Shown one piece after another: positions 8,585 to 16,799 of a stretch of DNA of 64,000 nt; position 1 is the first letter of the stretch; each line of letters starts with the position of its first letter. A program made the position numbers and the translations under genes. The notes under the pieces were generated by a model. That model had not been told where the DNA came from, did no database searches, and saw only the letters and a program-made list of their open reading frames with translations. This DNA comes from Thalassomonas viridans (lineage in GTDB: Bacteria > Pseudomonadota > Gammaproteobacteria > Enterobacterales > Alteromonadaceae), in assembly GCF_000948985.2 (NCBI RefSeq), contig NZ_CP059733.1, positions 6,634,001 through 6,698,000 of the forward strand, in the 5' to 3' direction.

Positions 8585-8639
8585 GCCTTTGAATACACAC
8601 AAGTGTTATATATCGACTGATAACAATTTTGTGCCTTAA

Positions 8640-8665
8640 GTGCTCCCCGGTTTATTGGGGAGCAC
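8640..8665. other. 9-bp inverted repeat
   Basis: GTGCTCCCC (8640-8648) and GGGGAGCAC (8657-8665) form a perfect stem with an 8-base loop, between the symE leader and the PEP-CTERM stop. It has no clear U-tract on either strand. It could end a + strand antisense transcript or the minus-strand PEP-CTERM mRNA. Confidence 0.45.
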
Positions 8666-8817
8666 CTTAATAAAAGACTATATAGCTGGTTAAATCAAAG
8701 GTTGGCGGGATTCTTTTTTTTGGCATTTTTTGGAATATGGACATAGTCCTTTACACTTGATATTGCCTGCTTTTAACCAAATAAAATCAACAGAGTACGC
8801 CGTTCTCAAACCGGTTA

Positions 8818-9483
8818 TTAACGGCCATACAGCTTAAAACGGCACAGCAGCAACCCCATAGCCAGCAACAAAAGCGTATAAGGTTCAGGTACGGTTGAAA
8901 ATTCCAGGCTTGCAATCCTGACATCATCATCGTTACCGTCTACCCAAAGCATAAAGGCATAACCGAAAGCATCGGATGACAGCTGGTAGTGGTCGTCGCC
9001 GTCATTGCGGTCAACAAACAAGTTGTCGGCATCCAGGCTGTCAGCATCCAGCAGGCTTACCCGGGAAAAGTTGATATCGTCGTTGTCAGACAGGTCACCG
9101 GCGGTAAAGGCGAGTAAATTTACTTGTTCGGAAAAGACAAAAAGCAGGCCCTCGTCCGGGTCAGAAGCAAAATTCCCTGAACTGCCGCCATCAAGGTCAG
9201 CCCCGTCACTTGCCGACGAAACCACGCCTAAACCTGTGCTGCCGTGATAAACGCCGTTGTCACCCGACAAGAGTTGCCAGGGCATCAGTTCGGTTTGCTC
9301 ATCGTTGACATTCGTGGTCCAGGCACTGACGGTTAAGCCGATACCGCCGCTTGAAAATTCAAAGCTCTCGGCAACACCCCGGTTACCCCCGAGAAAGCTG
9401 ATGGTTTCAATGGGCGTGGCGCTAACCGATGTGGCGATTAAAAATAAAACAGCAGATACAACTAAATTCAATTTATTTTTCAT
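8818..9483 (-). CDS. secreted PEP-CTERM anchor protein
   Basis: Protein of 221 residues. A signal peptide (MKNKLNLVVSAVLFLIATSVSA) is followed by an acidic, Gly/Ser/Asp-rich beta-type domain (for example DGADLDGGSSGNFASDPDEG). It ends with a PEP-CTERM sorting signal: VPEP, a hydrophobic run (YTLLLLAMGLLLC) and basic residues RFK...GR. PEP-CTERM proteins are processed by exosortase (EpsH/XrtA type) and are linked to exopolysaccharide and biofilm production; no exosortase gene is in the window. The passenger domain is of unknown function. It appears to be a single-gene unit. Confidence 0.88.
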   Translation of the reverse strand: MKNKLNLVVSAVLFLIATSVSATPIETISFLGGNRGVAESFEFSSGGIGLTVSAWTTNVNDEQTELMPWQLLSGDNGVYHGSTGLGVVSSASDGADLDGGSSGNFASDPDEGLLFVFSEQVNLLAFTAGDLSDNDDINFSRVSLLDADSLDADNLFVDRNDGDDHYQLSSDAFGYAFMLWVDGNDDDVRIASLEFSTVPEPYTLLLLAMGLLLCRFKLYGR

Positions 9484-9679
9484 TAACTTTTCCGTATTTC
9501 GCCCTCAGGCAAATAAAACATTAAGAAATATACCGGGGCGCGCTCAGCAAGTGACATGCCAGCACGCCAACTGGTTGACCAGAAAGGAAAAATACTCTAA
9601 GGAATAGGGACGAAAAACAAAAGTGTAAAAACCGGTGACACCTGGATAACGCTTTCAGCACATATCAACAAAAAAAGTG

Positions 9680-10246
9680 CTAACGGGAAAAATCAATGTC
9701 TGACTCATAGTCCTGCTCGCACCTTGGCGGGCGGCAAAGATAAAACAGTTTAGAGGGTTTGCCGTACAATTTCTGGTAAAGCGCCTCCTGCTCGGTCTCC
9801 AGCTGCCCCAGGCTGGTTTTCAGGGCATCCATGGCTAACAGCAGCTGTTCCAATATCTGCCGCTGGCCGGGAGCTTTACCGTCCGGGACTGAGTAAGGCG
9901 CCATCACTTTAGTTAATGAGGCGAGATTTTTACTCAGCGCCAGCAACTGGGTTTGCTGTGCTTCCACCTGAATCTTGATGGCTTTGACATTCAGGGCCAT
10001 GGCTTCATGTGCCGCCAACAACTGGCCAAGCTGCTCCAGCATCTGTTCCTGCCGCCGGGCATTTTCTTCCAGGGTACGCTTTACATAGGCAAAGTTATCC
10101 GGGTCATTGGCAATAGCGCCGGAAGCACTGCTGCCGTTGCTTTGACAGCCTGACAAGGTCACCAGCAACAAACAATAAAGGAGTGAACGGGAAAGGTAAA
10201 AAATGCGATTGCAGATAACAACCATACCGGGATTACTGTTAACCAT
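9680..10246 (-). CDS. lipoprotein at the end of the T6SS operon
   Basis: Protein of 188 residues with a lipoprotein signal peptide and lipobox LLLVTLSGC (Cys near residue 34), so it is probably anchored in the outer or inner membrane. The mature part is a helical, Gln/Leu-rich coiled coil (for example RRQEQMLEQLGQLLAAHEAM, ALKTSLGQLETEQEALYQKL) ending in KLFYLCRPPRCEQDYESD. I do not recognise the family. The start is uncertain: the ATGs at 10246 and 10225 both lack a clear ribosome site. It lies 111 bp after the tssM stop on the same strand, so it may be a T6SS accessory such as a cell-wall or envelope anchor; that role is inference. Confidence 0.7.
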   Translation of the reverse strand: MVNSNPGMVVICNRIFYLSRSLLYCLLLVTLSGCQSNGSSASGAIANDPDNFAYVKRTLEENARRQEQMLEQLGQLLAAHEAMALNVKAIKIQVEAQQTQLLALSKNLASLTKVMAPYSVPDGKAPGQRQILEQLLLAMDALKTSLGQLETEQEALYQKLYGKPSKLFYLCRPPRCEQDYESDIDFSR

Positions 10247-10357
10247 ATCAGCCGGAAGACTAATATCAGATTAGTACAAATTCCGATTTTATCCACACAT
10301 CGGCGACTGACAGGTCACGGCAACACAGACACTATGCCTGTGTTGCCGGGGTCTTTA

Positions 10358-13300
10358 TTACAACAAGCGCTCCGGCAGGGCCAGGCGGCTAAAGAAATCC
10401 GGGTTGAGGGGGTTAATATCAGTGTTCACCGACAGCAACAAGGTGATCTCATGATCATCGGAAACCACTTTCATTTGCGGCGAGAGTTGCCGCACCTGGT
10501 AGAAACCGTAAATCAGCCTGAGCCAGGCCCAGTCCCCCTGGTACTTTTTGGTCTGCTTTTTATTGTCCGTGGTGTGGAAAATGGTCAGCAGCTCGCTGTG
10601 GTTATCCGGGTCCGGCCAGACGAAGTCGTCCCATAGCTTAGGGCCGTGGCGGTAATTAAACACGGTGCGGCCGGAGAAAATATCAAAGCCGATGGCATTG
10701 GCTGACATGGACTTGGTTTTCACCCTGAAGGGAATGGACAGCTGTTTGTCCGACTGGCCGTACAGGGTTTTCTGGATCCCGGTAATGGCAGTAAACTGGC
10801 CTTCCACTTCTTCGTCAATAATGATTTCCGCATTTGGCGTATAACCGCTTAATACCAGCTGCCGGTCCACCTGCTTAAACTGGGACAGGGTCTGGTTTTT
10901 AAAGTGATCAAAAACCCCTTCCGGTTTGAAGAAACGGTTCACCAGCTCAAAACTGGCATCCTGATCGCTGTCCAGCGCAAACGGGAATTTATCCGCCAGT
11001 TGCTGGTTAAAGTTGTCGCTGACTTCCTGCTGCCATTTTTGGTTGACGTACAGGCTCACCGCCTGGGCAACCTGGGTATTGGCCAGCTCCACCAAGGTAT
11101 CTATTTGCTCGCTGATTTGCTCGATGGAAACCTGGGTTTGCTGCAGGTGTAGCAGGCTGGTGTCTTTATTGGCGGAAGTCAGCTGCTGGAAATGATAAGC
11201 CCCTAAGGTGCTGTTGCTGGCGTAGGAAGCACTCAACCATTTATGGACATCGCCCACCACGGCATGCAGGTTCGCCAACTCGCTGATGCCCTTGTCATCG
11301 GGACGGACAAACTGGTGATAGGCGGCAAACTCATTGCGGATAAAGCTGATCATCGCCTGTTTATGGTTGGCGGCCCTGTCGGCATCTGAGGACAAAGCCG
11401 CCAGCTCGGGCTCGCCTTTTTCCGATTTCTCACCGGCGGCGGCATCGGCTTTTTCCGTTTTTTCCTGCTCAGCCTGTTGCTCCGGCGGCAACTGGGGATC
11501 GGTATAAAAGGCGATCAGCTGGTACAAACGGTTCATGGGGGCATCGGTTTTCGACGCCAGAATCGACAACCTGTGATTAAGGTTGTCTGCGGTTACGGGT
11601 TTCAGGACAATATCGTCAATAAATTTCTGCCAGAAATCAACATATTGCTGCTGATAGTAACGGCGCAGGCCATTGCTGATATTTTCCTGCTCGTAACTGG
11701 TCAGCTGGTGACCCAGCAAAGCCCGGTTGCTGCTGAAGACATTCTCCATCAGCGGAGAGTCCGGCGTAAAGTCCATGGCCGCAAACCCCTGGGGGGTAAA
11801 AATAAAGGGTACCAGGTGGCCGCTGCGGCTGGTTTCGAACTCATAAAGCTGGGCGAAGTTATTACCCAGCTCATTGCTGATATCCACCAGGATGGTAAAT
11901 TCCGGCAGGTCTTTAATATACTGGAAGATCACTTCCGTGGTATTGATGGCACTGATACTGTTGCGGGCCTGGGCGATCAGGGTCTGATCCAGCTCCACCT
12001 CGGGGACACCCAGATGGTAGAGGTCTTCCATTAGCAGCACCAGGCCGTGCAGCAGATCTTTGTCGTTATTGCCTTCTTTGATAAAAGACTGCTGGTAGTA
12101 CATTTGCAGGTGCTGCCAGTTTTGCAGCTCGTGGCGGCGTAACTCTTCATTCAGGTTAAGCAGTTTTGCCGTTTCCAGGCTTTCCCCCAGGGTTTCGTAA
12201 ACAAATAACTCTTCCTCCAGGTAACGCACCAGGGACGGCAGCAGGATATTGCTCAGCGCCTGGTGGTAGGCCTGCTTCACCGCATCCCCTATGCCGGGGC
12301 CGGGGATCTTGTCGTTGATATAAACCGGGGTGTCCTGCTGATACAACATGTAGATATCGCGCAGCTGCCGCAGGTTGGTGACATTCACCGCCAGCTCCTC
12401 GATATCGTACGGGGTCTGGCGGATGGCGCTTTTATAGTTGTTCAGCTGCCTGTTCACCTGGACATTCAGCTCGGTATGGTAGTCAAAGTTGACCTTCAAT
12501 AGAAACGCCAGGGTGATGGCCAGGGTAAAGATGGCAAAGGCATAACTGCCCTGGAAAAACCAGAACAGGCGGCGGCGTCTTTTATTGACGCCGGCAACCC
12601 CGGCTTCCGGACGGATAAATTTGTTAAACAGGCGGCTGACAAACATGCTGTGGGGCAATTTCCCCCCCTCGGGAGGCAGCATTTCATTAAAGCCGAGCTG
12701 GTAGGCCACCTGCTTGGTCAGGGGATCGGTGACGCTGGCATGCTGTTCGGTATTGGTAAAAAAGAAACCGCGGAACAGGTACTGCTCGGAGGCGTTTTTA
12801 CTGGTAAGCAGCTGCTCCAGATAAAAGCCGATATCCCGTTTTAACTGGGTAAACTGCAGCGGCGCCGCTACCACAGAGCGGCGGAAACTTTCATTCAATT
12901 GGCTGTCCAGCGCCGACAATACCGTCTGGCCCAGGCGACGGTTCAGGTCTTCGTAGGCGCTGTCGAACCAGTCACTGTCGTAGTGTCCCTGATATTTCTT
13001 ATCGACATTCATGGCGCCGAAGGCGCCGTCGAGTTCGGTTTCATCCAGGGAAGCAAAAAACTGGCACAGATCCGCCAGCCCGGACATCTGGTTAAACAAA
13101 CAATACACGGGCAGGTGCTGGCCGCAGATCACCTGGGCTTCATCGATTGCCAGCCGGGTATTGCCCGCCAGCTGCAGGCACGAGCTGCTGTTGTTGGCGA
13201 TCAGGGTTTGCAGCGACTGGCCGGTAATAATACCGTTAAGGGTCTGGCGGGAGCGGAATTTTCTCGCTTCTTTAAGCAGCAGCTTTAAACAGTTGAGAGA

Positions 13301-13765
13301 GCGGCTGTCGCTGGAGGACACCTGCACCGTCAGCATCACAGCATCGCTTTTTAACCAGATCTGCACCGGCAGGACTTCGGAGGCGTTGACCACGCTGGAG
13401 TTTCTAAAGCCCATCTGCCCGAGCAGGGCCTTGTCTGTGGCCATATCATGGCTGATATACAGGTACCAGGGCAGGCGGTATTTTTGCCTTATCTGCCCCC
13501 TGTCTTTAAGCTCCTGGGTAAAGCGGGAAAAGAGTTTTTTTACCAGCTGGAGATCCTGCTTTTCCAGCTGTTTTTGCCGCTTGGTTTCCGCTTCGTCCCG
13601 GTTAAAAAACCATAACACCAGGGCGACAACCGCAACCGTAGCCGCCGCCAGGGCAAACACCCAGGCATATTCGCTGACAAACCACCAGGCGAAGGCAAAA
13701 ACCGTAAACAAGAAGCCGAGAATAAAACCTATCAGGTGTTTTTTGGTGAGGGTAAAAGTCATCAT
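10358..13765 (-). CDS. tssM: T6SS membrane-complex protein TssM (IcmF)
   Basis: Protein of 1135 residues, normal for TssM, the inner-membrane and periplasmic pillar of the TssJLM complex. Two transmembrane segments lie near the N-terminus (GFILGFLFTVFAFAWWFV and VFALAAATVAVVALVLWFF) and a third near residue 415 (FAIFTLAITLAFLLK). The cytoplasmic part between them carries the position where other TssMs have a Walker A box (after PWYLYIS), but here it reads HDMATDKALL, without G-x-x-G-x-G-K-T/S, so ATP binding is probably lost. The large C-terminal periplasmic part contains the TssJ-binding region (SAIGFDIFSGRTVFNYRHGPKLWDDFVWP-like, in pieces). The start overlaps the tssL stop by 4 bp, so the two are translationally coupled. 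Confidence 0.95.
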   Translation of the reverse strand: MMTFTLTKKHLIGFILGFLFTVFAFAWWFVSEYAWVFALAAATVAVVALVLWFFNRDEAETKRQKQLEKQDLQLVKKLFSRFTQELKDRGQIRQKYRLPWYLYISHDMATDKALLGQMGFRNSSVVNASEVLPVQIWLKSDAVMLTVQVSSSDSRSLNCLKLLLKEARKFRSRQTLNGIITGQSLQTLIANNSSSCLQLAGNTRLAIDEAQVICGQHLPVYCLFNQMSGLADLCQFFASLDETELDGAFGAMNVDKKYQGHYDSDWFDSAYEDLNRRLGQTVLSALDSQLNESFRRSVVAAPLQFTQLKRDIGFYLEQLLTSKNASEQYLFRGFFFTNTEQHASVTDPLTKQVAYQLGFNEMLPPEGGKLPHSMFVSRLFNKFIRPEAGVAGVNKRRRRLFWFFQGSYAFAIFTLAITLAFLLKVNFDYHTELNVQVNRQLNNYKSAIRQTPYDIEELAVNVTNLRQLRDIYMLYQQDTPVYINDKIPGPGIGDAVKQAYHQALSNILLPSLVRYLEEELFVYETLGESLETAKLLNLNEELRRHELQNWQHLQMYYQQSFIKEGNNDKDLLHGLVLLMEDLYHLGVPEVELDQTLIAQARNSISAINTTEVIFQYIKDLPEFTILVDISNELGNNFAQLYEFETSRSGHLVPFIFTPQGFAAMDFTPDSPLMENVFSSNRALLGHQLTSYEQENISNGLRRYYQQQYVDFWQKFIDDIVLKPVTADNLNHRLSILASKTDAPMNRLYQLIAFYTDPQLPPEQQAEQEKTEKADAAAGEKSEKGEPELAALSSDADRAANHKQAMISFIRNEFAAYHQFVRPDDKGISELANLHAVVGDVHKWLSASYASNSTLGAYHFQQLTSANKDTSLLHLQQTQVSIEQISEQIDTLVELANTQVAQAVSLYVNQKWQQEVSDNFNQQLADKFPFALDSDQDASFELVNRFFKPEGVFDHFKNQTLSQFKQVDRQLVLSGYTPNAEIIIDEEVEGQFTAITGIQKTLYGQSDKQLSIPFRVKTKSMSANAIGFDIFSGRTVFNYRHGPKLWDDFVWPDPDNHSELLTIFHTTDNKKQTKKYQGDWAWLRLIYGFYQVRQLSPQMKVVSDDHEITLLLSVNTDINPLNPDFFSRLALPERLL

Positions 13766-15039
13766 AGTTTCGGCTCCGCTTTTTTGATGGCAATCACGCT
13801 CACCGAGAGCTGATACTCTTTTTCAAAATAGGTTTGTTGCTGTTTTACCGCCTGCCAGGTATCGGCATTGCTGTAGAGAATAAAATATTTGCCCACCGGC
13901 ATTAACGACACCGGGTAAACACTGGCCTGGAAAGTGGGCAGGTAGTTTTCGGCATTTTTCAGGCTGGTGAAAGACGCCAGCTGTACCCGGTAGGCAGGAT
14001 CGCCGGTCATTTCTCCGGATAGCTTGTCTCCGGATAGCTTATCTCCCGATATCATGGCCGCCGGCCCAGGTTTTTCCTGTGCCGGGGCAGGCGGTGTTAC
14101 CTCTTCCGGCACCGCTTTTATGGTTTCCGGCTCTGGCAGTTTTTCCGGCTCTGGCTGTTTTTCTGGCTCTAGCAGTTTTTCCCTCTCTTTGCGGGGAGCG
14201 GTCAGCTTATGGATGGCATGGACATCTTCATGGGTGCTGACATAAACAATGTCTTCCGACTTGGCATTGAGCACATAACGGGACGTGGTCTTATCCAGGT
14301 CGAGAAAAGCGGCGGCCCTTAAGGCATAATTTTGCTCGTACCAGTAATCCACGAAAGCCGTGGCCAGCCCCAGCAGCAGGAAAATCACCAGGGTCAGGGA
14401 AAAGTAATGCACGCCGCTGCGTAACGAGCGGTATTTTACCTGCGGAATATCTTCGATCAGTATGTCCGCCTTGTTGACTCTCGCCTTTATCGCCCCGGCG
14501 ATTTCCTTGGCGATCAGCCCCAGGCGGTCCGTTTGCCGCGAGCGGTAGCGGCCCTTAAAGCCCATCTGCAGGAACACATAAATGATTTCCAGCAGATCCG
14601 CCATTTTTGCCGACTGCAACATGGCTTTTTCCGCCACGGTAAAAAACAGCTCGCCGCCGTTTTTCATGGAGAACAGTTCGCTCAGCAGGGTATTGTTTTC
14701 CCAGCCGGCATCATAGCCCCACAAGCCATGGATAATAAATTCATCGATCACGATACAGTGCAGGCAACATAACTTGTCGATCACCGCCGAAGGATAATCG
14801 AGTTTTTTACCCGCTTCGCTCAGCGCCACCACATCACGTTTCAGCTGTTGGCGGAATTGCTCGATATTGTCCGGTTTCGGCAGCCGGGACAGGGTCAGGA
14901 TGACAGAAAGCAGAGGCACACTGATGTTATACAGGGGGTTGTCCGCATAATCGAAATGCAGTTCTTCCCTGAGCACGGTATCGCTAAAGTCGATAGGGAC
15001 AGTAACCGGCTCTTGCTGCGGTTGGGTAAATTCAGTCAT
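13762..15039 (-). CDS. tssL: T6SS protein TssL (DotU) with C-terminal SPOR-like domain
   Basis: Protein of 425 residues. About residues 20-215 are the cytoplasmic DotU/TssL domain (NPLYNISVPLLSVILTL, CLHCIVIDEFIIHGLWG, LEIIYVFLQMGFKGRYR), followed by one transmembrane segment (FSLTLVIFLLLGLATAFV). The periplasmic part starts with a Pro/Glu-rich linker with repeats (EPEKQPEPEKLPEPE, then SGDKLSGDKLSGE). It ends in about 80 residues resembling a SPOR peptidoglycan-binding domain (YRVQLASFTSLKNAENYL ... KYFILYSNADTW). Extended TssLs usually carry an OmpA-type domain here. TssL bridges TssM and the baseplate through TssK. It is followed with overlap by tssM. Confidence 0.93.
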   Translation of the reverse strand: MTEFTQPQQEPVTVPIDFSDTVLREELHFDYADNPLYNISVPLLSVILTLSRLPKPDNIEQFRQQLKRDVVALSEAGKKLDYPSAVIDKLCCLHCIVIDEFIIHGLWGYDAGWENNTLLSELFSMKNGGELFFTVAEKAMLQSAKMADLLEIIYVFLQMGFKGRYRSRQTDRLGLIAKEIAGAIKARVNKADILIEDIPQVKYRSLRSGVHYFSLTLVIFLLLGLATAFVDYWYEQNYALRAAAFLDLDKTTSRYVLNAKSEDIVYVSTHEDVHAIHKLTAPRKEREKLLEPEKQPEPEKLPEPETIKAVPEEVTPPAPAQEKPGPAAMISGDKLSGDKLSGEMTGDPAYRVQLASFTSLKNAENYLPTFQASVYPVSLMPVGKYFILYSNADTWQAVKQQQTYFEKEYQLSVSVIAIKKAEPKL

Positions 15040-15097
15040 TGTTTTTTATCTTTATTATTCCATAACTTTTCGTATTTTTTGCTCTCTAGCCAAGATA

Positions 15098-15148
15098 TTA
15101 GAGTGCATACAGTATCACTTCTAAGTCCGGGATCCTGATATCTGCATG
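15098..15148 (-). pseudogene. remnant copy of the 3' end of tssK
   Basis: Minus-strand reading of 15098-15148 gives HADIRIPDLEVILYAL plus a stop codon, the same as the last 16 residues of the intact TssK (HTDIRIPDLEVILYAL), except for one Thr-to-Ala change. The other differences (CTC/TTG, GCA/GCC, CTG/CTT, GAT/GAC and the stop TAA/TAG) are silent. Similarity ends abruptly upstream of the His codon. The remnant lies 43 bp past the intact tssK stop, in the tssK-tssL gap. See also the tssJ remnant at 16607. Confidence 0.85.
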
Positions 15149-15191
15149 CCTAATATGAGCCATTATGCATCCCGCCTTTTTTATTTTAAGA

Positions 15192-16517
15192 CTACAAGGC
15201 ATAAAGTATCACTTCTAAGTCCGGGATCCTGATGTCTGTATGCATATTCAACATCTCTCCCTTTGCCAGCATATCTTGCCAGAGCTCGTTATGACCATTG
15301 ATTTCAAAATAGGCCGCGGTGGATTTCGGCTTAAGCTCATGGGGGGCAACCGCCAGATGCTTAAGCTCCACTCCCGACATGGCGTTGCGCACCAGCTCGA
15401 CGATATTGCTGTTGCCCGCCAGGGTCACCGCCTGGGGAGCGATTTGCGCCAGCGCTTCGGCGCCGATGGAAGACTCGATACAAAGCACGAAACGTCGCTC
15501 CACCATGGCATCCGGGTTCTGGATAATAGTGCGCAGCAAACGGCGCTTTTCAAACAGCTGCTTGTCCCAGGGATATTCGATCACTGAATCCTGCAGCACC
15601 AGGCTGAGCTGGTTTCTCAGCATCATAAAAATCGGATTGAATACCTGGTACAGCTGGTCATACTGCAAAGGTTTAAACACCTCCGGTAGCCTGGGCATAA
15701 GCGCCGCCAGATCCGCCGACAAAGTGGTTAAATCCCGGTACAGCTGGTGGGTGGGATACTGCATATCATGCTGGATCCACTCGGCCCAGGGTAACCAGCG
15801 GTTTAAGGTTTGCAGCCACAAATAGTCCTTATACAAGGTTTGTTCGCTTTTGTTTTCCTGTCCCAGGGCGATGCGCTTGTGCACCTCTTCCGCCCGGTTT
15901 TGCAGCAGGCTCTGCAGCATTTTCACCTTATCCGACAGGTAGACCGAAGCCTGGAAGTGGATACAGGCGGGCACGAAACTGCTGTCGAACACCACCTCGC
16001 CGGTTTCCCGGGTTTCCAAAATGCGGGCTATCGGGAAAGAAACAAAGCCGCTCATATCGGTTTTACCTATGCTCAAACCTATATTGTCCCGGGCCACTTC
16101 GATTTCCAGGCTGTCGCTTTCAGCGGAAGCATTGTTGTAGCTGGTCATGGTCTGGCACAAATAACGGCTGGCCTGGTCGCTGTCCTGCCCGTAGGCCAGA
16201 GCCCCCTGCAGCGCCAGCGGCAGCAGCAGGTACACGGTTTTCTTGACCGCATCCTGGGGCACATCCAGCACTATCTCTTCGTCCAGGTGAAAATAATGGC
16301 CGTCGGGAAACAAGCCATAACAGGCGGTGATGGCGATTTTACCGATTTTCAATAAGTCGGTATTAACCGTGATATCCCCCAGGCCGTAATGGTTGGTATA
16401 ACCTACGGTACTGGCGTAATTATGAATATAAGATTTGAAATGCAGCGCCTGTTGCTGAAAGTGTTGCGGAGAAATAAAAATCCCTTCTTTCCAGACAACC
16501 TGTTTTAATTGCTCCAA
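15192..16517 (-). CDS. tssK: T6SS baseplate protein TssK
   Basis: Protein of 441 residues, normal for TssK, the trimeric adaptor that docks the baseplate onto the TssJLM membrane complex. The N-terminal signature VVWKEGIFISPQHFQQQALHF (in two parts) is the standard TssK opening (W-x-E-G-x-x-x-x-P-Q-H-F-Q). DSSFVPACIHFQAS and the C-terminal IPDLEVILYAL are also typical. The ATG at 16517 is chosen because it starts the conserved MEQLKQVVWKEG. It is separated from tssJ by 282 bp that hold a truncated tssJ copy, and from tssL by 152 bp that hold a truncated copy of its own 3' end. Confidence 0.96.
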   Translation of the reverse strand: MEQLKQVVWKEGIFISPQHFQQQALHFKSYIHNYASTVGYTNHYGLGDITVNTDLLKIGKIAITACYGLFPDGHYFHLDEEIVLDVPQDAVKKTVYLLLPLALQGALAYGQDSDQASRYLCQTMTSYNNASAESDSLEIEVARDNIGLSIGKTDMSGFVSFPIARILETRETGEVVFDSSFVPACIHFQASVYLSDKVKMLQSLLQNRAEEVHKRIALGQENKSEQTLYKDYLWLQTLNRWLPWAEWIQHDMQYPTHQLYRDLTTLSADLAALMPRLPEVFKPLQYDQLYQVFNPIFMMLRNQLSLVLQDSVIEYPWDKQLFEKRRLLRTIIQNPDAMVERRFVLCIESSIGAEALAQIAPQAVTLAGNSNIVELVRNAMSGVELKHLAVAPHELKPKSTAAYFEINGHNELWQDMLAKGEMLNMHTDIRIPDLEVILYAL

Positions 16518-16606
16518 AGTTTTTCTCCAATATTATTCTTAATTATCACGTTATTTGTTCCAACGGCATGAAAACATGCCTGAGGCCCCGAAAAGCCGGC
16601 TAGAGT

Positions 16607-16797
16607 TTACCACCAGCCGCTGTCTTCCACCGCCTGTATGTTTAAGGTCAGCAGGTTGATGGCTACGGTAAAGCTTTCTATATCATCATCATCGTCTTCC
16701 AAATTGCTGACATCCACCCAGGCCCGGGTTTTTGCCTGACCGTAGCTGGCACATATCTGACAGGGAGCGCAAACACCGCCAGCTTGCCCCTGCCCCA
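16607..16797 (-). pseudogene. remnant copy of the 3' part of tssJ, frameshifted
   Basis: Minus-strand reading of 16607-16751 gives ASYGQAKTRAWVDVSNLE, five Asp, IESFTVAINLLTLNI and QAVEDSGWW plus stop. This is the C-terminus of the adjacent intact TssJ with one Thr-to-Ala change and two extra Asp codons (6 bp). Nearly all other base differences are silent. Weaker similarity (KLAVFA, around 16769-16787) continues upstream, but in another frame, so the copy is broken. The intact tssJ stop lies at 16800, directly upstream. Confidence 0.87.
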
Positions 16798-16799
16798 GT

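Noticed and set aside
10904..14245. Long ORFs on the + strand across tssM and tssL
   Set aside because: Shadows of the high-GC coding strand; no ribosome sites and no recognisable protein features.
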